DNA of 38,508 nt from a virus. Numbering within the stretch: position 1 is the stretch's first letter; each line of letters begins with the position of its first letter. Position numbers and translations under genes: made by a program. The notes beneath the pieces were generated by a model. It ran no database searches, was not told the DNA's origin, and was given only the letters and a program-made list of their open reading frames with translations. Of the stretch, positions 1-6,461 are shown piece after piece. Location: the IMG/VR virus record IMGVR_UViG_3300034682_000144, positions 1 to 38,508 of that record; one strand, written 5' to 3'.

Positions 1-40
1 CTGTAAGGCAGGGGATTGGGGGCTGCGGGGGGGAAAACAA

Positions 41-70
41 AAAAGGCCCACCTTTCGGTGAGCCTTTTTT
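41..70 (-). terminator. Native tRNA-Thr terminator, displaced by prophage
   Basis: A GC stem (AGGC.CACC / GGTG.GCCT with a TTTC-type loop) is flanked by A and T runs, so it can work in both directions. Read on the minus strand it ends in TTTTTT. It lies just beyond the tRNA 3' remnant at 80-127, in the position expected for the terminator of the minus-strand tRNA-Thr gene before integration. The prophage now separates it from the working tRNA by about 37 kb. Confidence 0.75.
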
Positions 71-79
71 GATACTGCG

Positions 80-127
80 TATGGTGCCGGCACCAGGAAT
101 CGAACCCGGGACCTACTGATTACAAGT
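80..127. other. attL core (3' half of tRNA-Thr)
   Basis: These 48 bases are identical to 37028-37075. They contain the tRNA-Thr 3' half on the minus strand, from the anticodon loop through the T arm and acceptor stem to the encoded CCA. The match stops just after the anticodon loop, where left and right copies diverge (ACC versus CAG). This is the duplicated core left by site-specific integration. Confidence 0.95.
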
Positions 128-152
128 ACCCTGCTCATTGCTTGTAAATCAA

Positions 153-231
153 TTGGTTACGTCAACTCTTGGTACGTGCTGGGCAAGCGGAAACCCAGAA
201 ACCATGTAGTCTCTGGCCGTGTTGGTACGTG
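153..231. repeat. attL arm: integrase arm-type site candidates
   Basis: The 108 bases between attL core and int carry TTGGTACGTG twice (169-178 and 222-231) and a related TTGGTTACGT at 153-162. The same decamer occurs twice on the other side of the core, near attR (36961-36970 and 36973-36982), always on the same strand. In the circular phage these copies would flank the core on both sides, as arm-type sites for integrase or excisionase do. No gene is seen here. Confidence 0.65.
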
Positions 232-235
232 GGAG

Positions 236-1378
236 TCAGTCGGCGGAAGGGGATACGCGGGGGAGACTGAAGTCGTAGATATCGAGCATGGCTTCGTCGC
301 GGTGGCCGCTGGCGTCCTGCTTCTGCTTGCGGTCGCCTGGGGTGTCGGTGATGCCGCGGCGCTTGAGGTCGTGCAACGCGAAGCGCTGCTCCTCGGTGAT
401 GACGCCGTCCTTGATTGCTCGGGTGATGAAGCGCTGCCAAGTGCTGTCCAGGCTGGACTTCTGCAGTGCGCCCCCGTGTGCTGCCACGATGATAAAGCGA
501 CGCTCGGCTGCGGCTGGGATGGGAAAGGCCTGGCTTGTCCATACACGTCGCCGGTAGGCCTTGGCCCCTTCCCAGGCTGCCCGGAGTCGTGGCGTCCAGC
601 ACACCACGTTATCGCGGCTGCCCTTGCGCCTGTTGGTCTGCACTCCGTCCACCAGTTCATTCGCGTCAGTGAGGGTGACCGCTTCAATGCCTCGTAGCCG
701 ACATAGGTATGCCAGTTCCATCACGTAGCCCAGGTATTCCGGGCAAGCGCCGGGCTGGCCACGCGTGAGCTGGCCCATGGCATGGGCCCGTGTAATCAGT
801 TCTCCCATTATCTTGGGATTGGGTAGGCGGCGCTGCTTGCGCTCGGCCGGCGCCTCGACGCCCAGGGCGACATTGATCTCCAGATAGCCGCGGTTGCGGC
901 CCCACTGCATGACCCGTCGCAAGTATCGATGGACGTGCGCGGCCTTGGACGGAGTCCCTTCGTCGGCGATCCGGTCGACCAGGCGTTGCACCAGGGCCGA
1001 GGTGAACTTACGCACTGACAGTTCGCCGAGTGGTTTCTGCAGCTTGGTCGGGATGGCCAGCAGCACATCGCGGCAGTATTCATAGTCGTCGCGGGTTTTC
1101 TTTGCGAGCCGCTTGCACTGCGCGCTGGCGTGGAACTCCTTGCACAGGTGGTTGAGGCTTTCCCGATCGATGCAGTTCCGTTCCTCCATGATCCGGTGCA
1201 GGTCGCTGAGCGTTGCTGTACGGCCGGCGATGTTCATCCGCTTACGATTACCGCCTTCGTCTCGCCAGGAGGTGTACCAGACACCCTCCCAGCGGTGGTC
1301 AAAAAAAACGGCCGCCGGAATGGCGGCCTGGTCAATGTGGGCGGGTATGTGCGGGTTGTGTTTACGGGGCCGCCTCAT
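236..1378 (-). CDS. int: Phage tyrosine integrase
   Basis: This 380-residue tyrosine recombinase catalyses integration and excision at the tRNA-Thr site 110 bp downstream. The N-terminal third holds a core-binding SAM-like domain (about residues 75-165). The catalytic part shows Arg in CRLRG (about 229), Lys in NRRKG (about 252), the box HDLKRRG (His336), GH at 358-359 and the nucleophile Tyr368 in IYDF. In the H-x-x-R box the Arg position is Lys339, or the Arg is shifted by one, as in a known phage subfamily with HDLK. The ATG overlaps the stop of the DUF4224 gene by 4 bp. It is the last gene of the early operon. A terminator-like hairpin lies within codons 17-26. Confidence 0.95.
   Translation of the reverse strand: MRRPRKHNPHIPAHIDQAAIPAAVFFDHRWEGVWYTSWRDEGGNRKRMNIAGRTATLSDLHRIMEERNCIDRESLNHLCKEFHASAQCKRLAKKTRDDYEYCRDVLLAIPTKLQKPLGELSVRKFTSALVQRLVDRIADEGTPSKAAHVHRYLRRVMQWGRNRGYLEINVALGVEAPAERKQRRLPNPKIMGELITRAHAMGQLTRGQPGACPEYLGYVMELAYLCRLRGIEAVTLTDANELVDGVQTNRRKGSRDNVVCWTPRLRAAWEGAKAYRRRVWTSQAFPIPAAAERRFIIVAAHGGALQKSSLDSTWQRFITRAIKDGVITEEQRFALHDLKRRGITDTPGDRKQKQDASGHRDEAMLDIYDFSLPRVSPSAD
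1301..1328 (-). terminator. Intragenic terminator-like hairpin in int
   Basis: On the minus strand a perfect 7-bp GC stem (GGCCGCC / GGCGGCC) with a 5-base loop is followed by G and eight Ts. This has the form of a strong intrinsic terminator, but it lies inside int codons 17-26 (Ala-Ala-Ile-Pro-Ala-Ala-Val-Phe-Phe). It could attenuate int within the long early transcript. Whether it terminates in vivo is inference. Confidence 0.5.
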
Positions 1379-1590
1379 AGGATCTCGCTGTCATATTTCT
1401 CGGTTGCCGGTCTGTTGCCGCCGGCCTGGTTGACTAGGTCGATGGTGGTCCAAGGGCCATGGCGGCCCCAGAACCAGCGGATGCCCTGCTTTCGCAGGGC
1501 TTGCTCCACCGCAGACCGACGGGTGTAGCCCGTAAGTCGTTGCAGATCCTGGAAGGTCAGGACCGTGCCAGGCTGTTGTTGAGCGATCAT
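1375..1590 (-). CDS. DUF4224-type small phage protein
   Basis: This 71-residue protein contains LTFQDLQRLTGYTRRSAVEQ followed by a segment ending in GIRWFWG. This is the pattern of the DUF4224 family, small phage proteins with a predicted winged or helix-turn-helix core that are commonly encoded just upstream of integrases. A role as recombination directionality factor or int regulator is plausible from position and fold but is not shown. The start overlaps the preceding small gene by ATGA, and the stop overlaps the int start the same way, so translation of the two is probably coupled. Confidence 0.75.
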   Translation of the reverse strand: MIAQQQPGTVLTFQDLQRLTGYTRRSAVEQALRKQGIRWFWGRHGPWTTIDLVNQAGGNRPATEKYDSEIL

Positions 1591-1724
1591 ACGGCCGGTG
1601 ATCCATCATCGGCGACTAGAAGCTCTCCCCACAAATTCTGGCCATCTTTTGGAGGATGAACAGGACACGGCCAGGCGGCACCAGCTGGTGGCAGAGGCTG
1701 GCCATTCCAGAGTGCTTTGCTCAT
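1587..1724 (-). CDS. Small phage protein, 45 aa
   Basis: This 45-codon gene begins MSKALWNGQPLPPAG and ends DDGSPAV. It is Pro- and Trp-rich, and I do not recognise the family. It is supported by context: its ATG overlaps the upstream stop by 4 bp (ATGA at 1721-1724), and its own TGA overlaps the DUF4224 start in the same way (1587-1590). It therefore fills the only gap in an otherwise gapless operon. It has no signal peptide, membrane segment or obvious motif. Confidence 0.65.
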   Translation of the reverse strand: MSKALWNGQPLPPAGAAWPCPVHPPKDGQNLWGELLVADDGSPAV

Positions 1725-2044
1725 AGCTGATACCTCTCATTAGTCCAGCGCCCAGGCGCGATAGCAGGTGTAGGTTCGGGTTGTGTTTCGTGCGGGGAGA
1801 GCTCGCGCTCGTTGTGCGCACCTCCATCGCAAGGCCATTCTGTGCCTGGTCCACAGCTCGGCGTGTTCGGCAACCTGAGCTGGCTGTCGGGGATGCAACT
1901 GATCGATGCGCCCTGGTAGACGCTGTAGAGGTAGCAAGTCACTCCGCGCAGGTCGTCATGTACTACGCGAACGCTTTTATCGATCCGTTCTTCAGCGCCT
2001 GCACCGGTGGCCAGCAGCAGGAGGGTAAGGGCGAGGCGGGTCAT
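1721..2044 (-). CDS. Exported phage protein, 107 aa
   Basis: The start at 2044 is chosen because it overlaps the stop of the upstream gene (ATGA) and gives a clean signal peptide, MTRLALTLLLLATGAGAEE, with a likely cleavage after Ala near residue 17. The mature part has VHDDLRGVTCYLY and GASISCIPDSQL, with three or four Cys residues that could form disulphides in the periplasm. The C-terminal half is rich in Pro and charged residues. The function is unknown. Small secreted proteins of this type occur in early operons of Pseudomonas phages. A longer in-frame extension upstream overlaps the next gene heavily and is rejected. Confidence 0.75.
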   Translation of the reverse strand: MTRLALTLLLLATGAGAEERIDKSVRVVHDDLRGVTCYLYSVYQGASISCIPDSQLRLPNTPSCGPGTEWPCDGGAHNERELSPHETQPEPTPAIAPGRWTNERYQL

Positions 2045-2727
2045 GGCTGGACCCTCTTGAACTCGACTACCCAGACCCATGGGTTGGCCTCCCAGGCGCC
2101 TGGGCCATTGATGGAGTTCCAAAGTCCATGGAAAGCGTATTGCGCACAGCCGAAGCCATCGCACTCGTTTTCCTGCGGCTCCCAGTGCCAGTTGGTGGTT
2201 GTGCAAGGCTGACCATCCAGGCGCGGGTCACCGTCGCATTCTTCAAAGGTCCACGACAGCATGCCCTCGGCTCGCGCCTGCTCTTCGGTTATGTCCAGCA
2301 GGCGCTCGACGCGAACGTCGGTTACCTCCAGCAGGACTCGACTGGCCCAGCGGGGCATGTGGATGCTCGGTTTGTATCCCACGTCTTTCCGGCCGACATC
2401 CCAAAGGCGATCCGCACGGTAGTGAATGGCGGCCATCTTCCTATCGCCGTAAATAGCGAACGTCTCGCGCACCCACAGGCGGTCGCCTGGCTGGCCGTAT
2501 GGGCACTTGAAGTTCCAGCCGTTGCTGGGCACTCCGTTCAAGTGCCCGTGCTGCGGCCGCCAGTACCAATCGACAGTCGCAGGGCCATGTGGATAGTCGC
2601 GACGCGGTATTGCGTCAGTTACCGGAGCGTCAGGCTGATGCTTGATCGCCCGACGCGTGACAGTCTTCCGTCCTTCAATGATGGCGCGGACCATGGGCCC
2701 GCTGAACAGAATTGGCCGCTCACGCAT
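2041..2727 (-). CDS. Phage protein, ASCH-like, 228 aa
   Basis: The protein starts MRERPILFSGPMVRAIIEGRK and contains KTVTRR, GDRLWVRE and YRAD, a pattern typical of phage proteins often labelled 'morphogenetic' and distantly like ASCH/PUA-fold domains (a beta-barrel that may bind nucleic acid). The substrate and role are unknown. The start at 2727 overlaps the upstream gene by 8 bp, and the stop overlaps the exported protein gene by 4 bp. The longer in-frame extension into the upstream gene is low-complexity antisense-like sequence and is excluded. Confidence 0.75.
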   Translation of the reverse strand: MRERPILFSGPMVRAIIEGRKTVTRRAIKHQPDAPVTDAIPRRDYPHGPATVDWYWRPQHGHLNGVPSNGWNFKCPYGQPGDRLWVRETFAIYGDRKMAAIHYRADRLWDVGRKDVGYKPSIHMPRWASRVLLEVTDVRVERLLDITEEQARAEGMLSWTFEECDGDPRLDGQPCTTTNWHWEPQENECDGFGCAQYAFHGLWNSINGPGAWEANPWVWVVEFKRVQP

Positions 2728-3355
2728 GGCTTGTCTCCGCAACCTTGCCCTGGGCCAGACCGGCCCGGCGCAGACCCACCTGCACGGCCAGCACGATGCG
2801 CTGCAGGTACTGGTAGTCCGGGTTCGGCTCAGTGGCGTTACCAGCGGCGTGCCACCACTCGTCGCTAAACAGCTCGGAGAGCAGATCGGAGTGGTTCCAG
2901 CAGTGATCCTCCCGCTCGACGCTGCGCAGCTCGTCCTCGATGCGGTCGAACAGCTTGCGGGCCTCTTCCTTGTCCATGCTGTATGGGTGGTGGTTAGCCG
3001 TGCGCCCGCGCCGGCAATCCAGAACCACGCGCTTCGCCATATTGACCAGGGTGTCACCGCTGAAGCGGCTCCCGCCCAGGCTGGGTGCCAGGCTGCCGAT
3101 TAGGTACCCGCAATGCTCGTCGCTGAAGAACTGGGCAACCGTTCGGTCACCCATTCCGCCCCAGTAGGCCGACCACGATTTACCGTAGCACTCGACAATG
3201 ATCTTGCCCTGCCGAGTGGTGTAGTCCTTGCCATCCATTGGGGTTACGCGGTGCCCAGTGTCTTCAAGGATCACCGTCACCGGGTCCAGCCTGTGCGGCT
3301 CGCCCATTAGATCGCTGATCAGCAGCTTGGTGATCTGAGTGGTGTCGGTCTTCAT
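2720..3355 (-). CDS. Hypothetical phage protein, 211 aa
   Basis: A soluble 211-residue protein with no membrane segment. The centre contains KIIVECYGKSWSAYWGGMG and DRTVAQFFSDEHCGYLIGSL, followed by an acidic helical stretch (DKEEARKLFDRIEDELRSVE). I do not assign a function. It resembles conserved hypothetical proteins of Pseudomonas and enterobacterial temperate phages. The start overlaps the upstream gene by ATGA (3352-3355). It sits mid-operon among accessory early genes. Confidence 0.75.
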   Translation of the reverse strand: MKTDTTQITKLLISDLMGEPHRLDPVTVILEDTGHRVTPMDGKDYTTRQGKIIVECYGKSWSAYWGGMGDRTVAQFFSDEHCGYLIGSLAPSLGGSRFSGDTLVNMAKRVVLDCRRGRTANHHPYSMDKEEARKLFDRIEDELRSVEREDHCWNHSDLLSELFSDEWWHAAGNATEPNPDYQYLQRIVLAVQVGLRRAGLAQGKVAETSHA

Positions 3356-3570
3356 GCCGGCTCTCCTGGATGAATGAAGGTAACCCGGTCTTTCTGGTCG
3401 ATCAGGTCGCGCTGTTGCTCCACCAAGTGGGCCGGATCGAGGCCCAGCTTGGTGGCCATGGCCTCTGCGGCATGACGCGCACTGATGGTGTTGCTGGCGG
3501 TCATCTTCTGGCCCTTGACGGTGGCCACGTAGGTGAGGCTGGTGTACCGGCAGCGAATCTCAACGGGCAT
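3352..3570 (-). CDS. Hypothetical phage protein, 72 aa
   Basis: The start at 3570 (MPVEIRCRYTSLTYVATV) is preferred over longer in-frame starts because it leaves only an 11-bp overlap with the upstream gene. The sequence has a beta-rich first half and a helical second half containing SARHAAEAMATKLGLDP, a pattern that repeats in small phage proteins of unknown role. No catalytic or metal-binding motif is visible. The stop overlaps the 211-residue gene start. Confidence 0.7.
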   Translation of the reverse strand: MPVEIRCRYTSLTYVATVKGQKMTASNTISARHAAEAMATKLGLDPAHLVEQQRDLIDQKDRVTFIHPGEPA

Positions 3571-3760
3571 AGCGGCGTGCTCCCTGGGCCTTCTTGGCTT
3601 CGACGTTGGCCATGTAGGAGGCCCATTCGACATTTTTGAGCTGTTGGCGGATCTGGCTGCATTTCTGGTGTTTGCGGGTGGAGCGAGCGTTTCCGCAGAT
3701 GTCACAGTGACTCGGCAGATCTAGGGCATGGCTGGCCAGGCGTGGGCGGATGCTGTTCAT
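3560..3760 (-). CDS. Small Cys-containing phage protein, 66 aa
   Basis: The start at 3760 (MNSIRPRLASHALDLPSHC) overlaps the upstream stop by ATGA. It contains CDICGNARSTRKHQKCSQIR, which has a CxxC pair followed about 14 residues later by His-x-x-Cys, so it may bind one zinc ion. The rest is a basic and helical tail (NVEAKKAQGARRYAR), consistent with nucleic-acid binding. I recognise no named family. The function is inferred only from the Cys/His spacing and charge. Confidence 0.65.
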   Translation of the reverse strand: MNSIRPRLASHALDLPSHCDICGNARSTRKHQKCSQIRQQLKNVEWASYMANVEAKKAQGARRYAR

Positions 3761-3930
3761 TCGGCACCGCCTTCGGCCGATAGGCCTGGGGTACCGTACT
3801 TCGCGGCGCCGCATTTGCAGCTGTAGAGCCCAACCTTGGTAATGCGGCCGACACGGCCCTTCAGGTGGCTGGTGACAACGTTGCGGACGAAAGTCCAGCT
3901 GTGGCGTTTTCCGAGGGTGCAGGCTTTCAT
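3757..3930 (-). CDS. Small Cys-containing phage protein, 57 aa
   Basis: This 57-codon gene runs from MKACTLGKRHSWTFVRNV to LSAEGGAE. It contains GLYSCKCGAAKYG, a CxC pair after a basic N-terminal half with an early Cys and His, so a small zinc ribbon or knuckle is possible. Its ATG overlaps the stop of the 191-residue gene by 4 bp, and its stop overlaps the next start by ATGA. This continuous overlap is the main support for a gene this short. Confidence 0.7.
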   Translation of the reverse strand: MKACTLGKRHSWTFVRNVVTSHLKGRVGRITKVGLYSCKCGAAKYGTPGLSAEGGAE

Positions 3931-4502
3931 GCGGCACCTCCCTGAGCCGCGGTATAGAGCTTGGCTACCCCATAGCCCTGTTGCTCCCAGTCTTCGGCCA
4001 GGTTCGGGTCCTGCGTCCAGTCCATTACGTCACCATCCTGCAACTGGGCGAACATGAAGGGCTTCTGTTGCCCTGGCTCGTTCGCCATCAGCATGGCCTC
4101 CATATAGCGGATGGCGCCCATGACTTCGTCGCCGTCTTCCTCGAACACCTTGCTGGCCGTGGCCACAGCACGGGCCACAGCGGTCCGCCAGTCTGCCGGT
4201 GGGTGTTCGGCGGGTTCATCCGCTGCCCACCCGATGGCTCGCCGGCGGCTCGAAAGGTTGAGCGCGTCAGCTGCACCCTGAGTCAGGTACGTAGGTTGGT
4301 GACAGTTCCCATCTGCCAAGTCTCTGATGAACGCCTCCAGGGCATCTATGGCTGCCAGTTCGTGGCCACGGCTCCAGGCGACCACCTTGCCGCCGTCGAC
4401 TTCCTTCGGGACGTTCTGGCCGGTTGCGTCACGGATGACAATGGTGTCGTAGCGAGGTGTGGTAGCCTTTTCGGCGCCGACTTCGGGGGTTTCTACTTGC
4501 AT
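3927..4502 (-). CDS. Hypothetical phage protein, 191 aa
   Basis: This soluble, acidic protein begins MQVETPEVGAEKATTPRYD. The central region includes ADWRTAVARAVATASKVFEE and the tail MFAQLQDGDVMDWTQDPNLA. I do not recognise a family or active site. The ribosome binding site is the conserved AAGGAGAAACGAC just before ATG, shared with two other genes of this operon and preceded by a hairpin (4526-4555). It is one of the few genes in the operon with its own leader rather than a coupled start, which suggests independent translation control. Confidence 0.7.
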   Translation of the reverse strand: MQVETPEVGAEKATTPRYDTIVIRDATGQNVPKEVDGGKVVAWSRGHELAAIDALEAFIRDLADGNCHQPTYLTQGAADALNLSSRRRAIGWAADEPAEHPPADWRTAVARAVATASKVFEEDGDEVMGAIRYMEAMLMANEPGQQKPFMFAQLQDGDVMDWTQDPNLAEDWEQQGYGVAKLYTAAQGGAA

Positions 4503-4555
4503 GTCGTTTCTCCTTGGGGTTGGTCGGCGCCGGGGAGTTGCAGCTCCTCGGCGCC
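4500..4555 (-). repeat. Repeated leader A: hairpin plus conserved RBS
   Basis: On the minus strand a 12-bp hairpin (stem GGCGCCGAGGAG, loop CTGCAA, one G-T pair) is followed by CCCCAAGGAGAAACGACATG. The loop and the RBS block recur in leaders B (5503-5552) and C (6409-6453) of the same operon, while the stem bases differ but still pair. Confidence 0.7.
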
Positions 4556-4561
4556 ACCTGG

Positions 4562-4921
4562 TTACTTGAGGCGGTACTGCTTGCCGTCATCGATGATGTA
4601 GAACTCGACGTCACGAATCGGGTAAACGCCGCCTGGTCCGCCGTGGACAGCAAAGTTTCCGTAGGGTGGTTTGCCTACTCGAACAGGGAACAACTTGTCG
4701 CTCTGGTGCGCGTATTCGCTGGTTCTTTTGATCCGCGCATATAACTGCTGGCCAGATGGTCGGCAGCCGGCGGGGCCATGTGCCGCCTCGAACCCGAGCC
4801 AGGCCGCACGGGTTTCCACATTGGTCGGGTTTCCATTGGCATCAGCGCTTAGGTCATAGCCGTGCTCTTCGGCCCACACCGTGAACCCCAGCATTAAGTT
4901 CAGCTTGTCCAGCGAGCTCAT
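4562..4921 (-). CDS. Hypothetical phage protein, 119 aa
   Basis: It starts MSSLDKLNLMLGFTVWAEEH and contains NVETRAAWLGFEAAHG, a pattern seen in several small phage proteins where a Trp- and Phe-containing helix follows 'TRAAW'. The C-terminal half is beta-rich (DVEFYIIDDGKQYRLK). The start overlaps the upstream stop by ATGA. The function is unknown. The gene is followed by leader A. Confidence 0.7.
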   Translation of the reverse strand: MSSLDKLNLMLGFTVWAEEHGYDLSADANGNPTNVETRAAWLGFEAAHGPAGCRPSGQQLYARIKRTSEYAHQSDKLFPVRVGKPPYGNFAVHGGPGGVYPIRDVEFYIIDDGKQYRLK

Positions 4922-5505
4922 GCTGCACCCCCGACTTTCGCCAAGCGGGCTGCCTCATATTCGCTGGGCAGGAGCTCGATGGCCCCACTGATCCAGCCAG
5001 ATGTTGGTTTGCCCGCAGCGACCTTCTCTTCGTGGTCGGCCTTGTTGATCTCGAAGCCAAGGGCGAAATAGGCGATGTTCTGGTGCACAAAGAAGGCGCC
5101 GCCGCAGAGCAAGAGGTTGCCGGTGTTCACGCTCAGTCGGTCCCAGTAATCAAGGCGGTCCAGAGGAGGCGGGCAATTCGCTTTCCACTGCTCGCACAGA
5201 CGATCGTGCTCACCCCGGATCGCAGCGCGCTGCTCCTTTGTAATGCCCTTTGGCGGTACAGCCTTATGACGCAGGCTCCGGTAGCCATACTCATCAGGGC
5301 GGCGCCAGTGGACGTCCAGTTCAGGACTGGCGGAGAGTTTCACGCCACCGGCGAAGTGCGAGGTAACGTCGTGCATCGGGGCGATAGCGCCCCCGAAGAT
5401 TTTGCCCAACTCGGCCAGGCGCTCATTCAGCTGGTCTTTCGCCTGGTAGAACTCCTGGACGATGGCCACCACCTCGGGAGCCTCGGATTTGTAGTAGTGG
5501 TGCAT
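4918..5505 (-). CDS. Hypothetical phage protein, 195 aa
   Basis: The N-terminus is MHHYYKSEAPEVVAIVQEFY. A helical first section (residues 10-45) is followed by a basic central segment (GITKEQRAAIRGEHDRL) and a mixed C-terminal part. No known motif is visible. It is translated from the conserved AAGGAGAAACGAC site of leader B and ends in a 4-bp overlap with the 119-residue gene. It is likely a conserved accessory protein of Pseudomonas temperate phages. Confidence 0.7.
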   Translation of the reverse strand: MHHYYKSEAPEVVAIVQEFYQAKDQLNERLAELGKIFGGAIAPMHDVTSHFAGGVKLSASPELDVHWRRPDEYGYRSLRHKAVPPKGITKEQRAAIRGEHDRLCEQWKANCPPPLDRLDYWDRLSVNTGNLLLCGGAFFVHQNIAYFALGFEINKADHEEKVAAGKPTSGWISGAIELLPSEYEAARLAKVGGAA

Positions 5506-5552
5506 GTCGTTTCTCCTTGTGGTGATCGCCGACCAGTTGCAGCTGGCCGGCG
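5503..5552 (-). repeat. Repeated leader B: hairpin plus conserved RBS
   Basis: The minus-strand stem CGCCGGCCAG / CTGGTCGGCG (one mismatch) closes the same CTGCAA loop as leaders A and C. It is followed by ACAAGGAGAAACGACATG, which starts the 195-residue gene. Stem sequence differs between copies while pairing is kept. Confidence 0.65.
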
Positions 5553-5558
5553 TTCTGG

Positions 5559-5774
5559 TTATTCGCTGGCCGCGCTGGCCTGCATGTCTGTCGTGATGAC
5601 CTGGACAACCTCTTCACGGCTGTCGGCATAGGCGAATGGCAGTGAGGAGCCTGGACGGGTCACCGGGTACCGCGAGTGCGGCAGCCGGCACTCGGCCACG
5701 GTGTAGCCGCTGTCGCTTACCCAGCACCGCGGGATGACCTGGCCCTCCTGGTTGCGCTTCGCCTGCCACTTCAT
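5559..5774 (-). CDS. Hypothetical phage protein, 71 aa
   Basis: The start at 5774 (MKWQAKRNQEGQVIPRCWVS) overlaps the upstream stop by ATGA and is preferred to the longer frame. The protein is beta-rich in the first half (DSGYTVAECRLP) and has FAYADSREEVVQVITTD near the end. No motif is recognised. It is probably cotranslated with the DUF7673-like gene upstream and is followed by leader B. Confidence 0.7.
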   Translation of the reverse strand: MKWQAKRNQEGQVIPRCWVSDSGYTVAECRLPHSRYPVTRPGSSLPFAYADSREEVVQVITTDMQASAASE

Positions 5775-6124
5775 CCCCAGTACTCGTGCAGCTGGTTGAA
5801 GATCATCCGGCCCCGCGGCAAGTACTCCTGGAGCGGTTTTTCGTTGAGGAAGGCCAGGTAGAGCACGCACAGGCAGTCCTCAAACACGCCGATGTCGAGG
5901 CTGCGCAAATTGGTAAGTGCAAAGGGGTGTGCCTGGCCGTCGTGCAGACCGAGCAAGAGCCGGGCGACGACACGACTTTCGCCTGTTTCGCGCAGAGCTA
6001 TAGGGACGAGACGGGCGAGCGCCCGAGGGCCGGCCTCCTGAAGTTCCTTGTGTTCCTGGGCGTACTGGTGCTGCACCAGCGCATCGAACAGGTTTTTCTC
6101 GCCTGTGGGTTGGGCTTGTTGCAT
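5771..6124 (-). CDS. DUF7673-like phage protein, 117 aa
   Basis: The central part ALARLVPIALRETGESRVVA followed by RLLLGLHDGQ and FEDCLCVLYLAFLNEK matches my memory of a conserved all-helical family (DUF7673) in Pseudomonas and related phages, whose role is unknown. The family name is from memory and unverified. The RBS is a shortened version of the operon's common site (GAGGAGAACGACATG), without the hairpin. The stop overlaps the 71-residue gene. Confidence 0.7.
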   Translation of the reverse strand: MQQAQPTGEKNLFDALVQHQYAQEHKELQEAGPRALARLVPIALRETGESRVVARLLLGLHDGQAHPFALTNLRSLDIGVFEDCLCVLYLAFLNEKPLQEYLPRGRMIFNQLHEYWG

Positions 6125-6138
6125 GTCGTTCTCCTCGA

Positions 6139-6411
6139 TCAGTTGGCCACGACGGCGTGAACCGTCACATCGGCGTTGGTTCGGGCCTTGATCCGACGTA
6201 GCCCGGAGATCTGTTCCTCGCTGCATTCGTCGATGCAAATCACCTTCGCGCCGTTGCAGGCCCGGGTGAGCACCTCGATTTCCAGATCTCGCGCCAGGAA
6301 GCTGGTGCCAACCAGGATCTGGCTCTCCTTCAGGCCCGCCTGTTTGGCGCTCTGGCGAAGGCGAATGGTCTTTCCGGTGGCCTTGGCGCCTCGGGAAATG
6401 TTCAGTTGCAT
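6139..6411 (-). CDS. Minimal P-loop protein, 90 aa
   Basis: Residues 8-15, GAKATGKT, match the Walker A pattern GxxxxGK[ST]. About 40 residues later AKVICIDEC (around 55-63) is a Walker B-like hydrophobic strand ending in Asp-Glu, and the protein ends in a further beta-strand (DVTVHAVVAN). At 90 residues it would be a very small P-loop fold, with no room for an extra domain. It may be a stand-alone nucleotide-binding switch or a subunit acting with the adjacent primase-helicase. The start at 6411 is fixed by the conserved AAGGAGAAACGAC site of leader C. Confidence 0.65.
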   Translation of the reverse strand: MQLNISRGAKATGKTIRLRQSAKQAGLKESQILVGTSFLARDLEIEVLTRACNGAKVICIDECSEEQISGLRRIKARTNADVTVHAVVAN

Positions 6412-6453
6412 GTCGTTTCTCCTTGGGGTTGTGCCCGGCGTTGCAGCGCCCGG
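6409..6453 (-). repeat. Repeated leader C: hairpin plus conserved RBS
   Basis: On the minus strand an imperfect GC hairpin (CCGGGCG / CGCCGG with a bulge) carries the CTGCAA loop and is followed by CCCCAAGGAGAAACGACATG. It separates the primase-helicase gene from the P-loop gene and is the third copy of the leader module. Confidence 0.6.
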
Positions 6454-6461
6454 CGGGTAGG

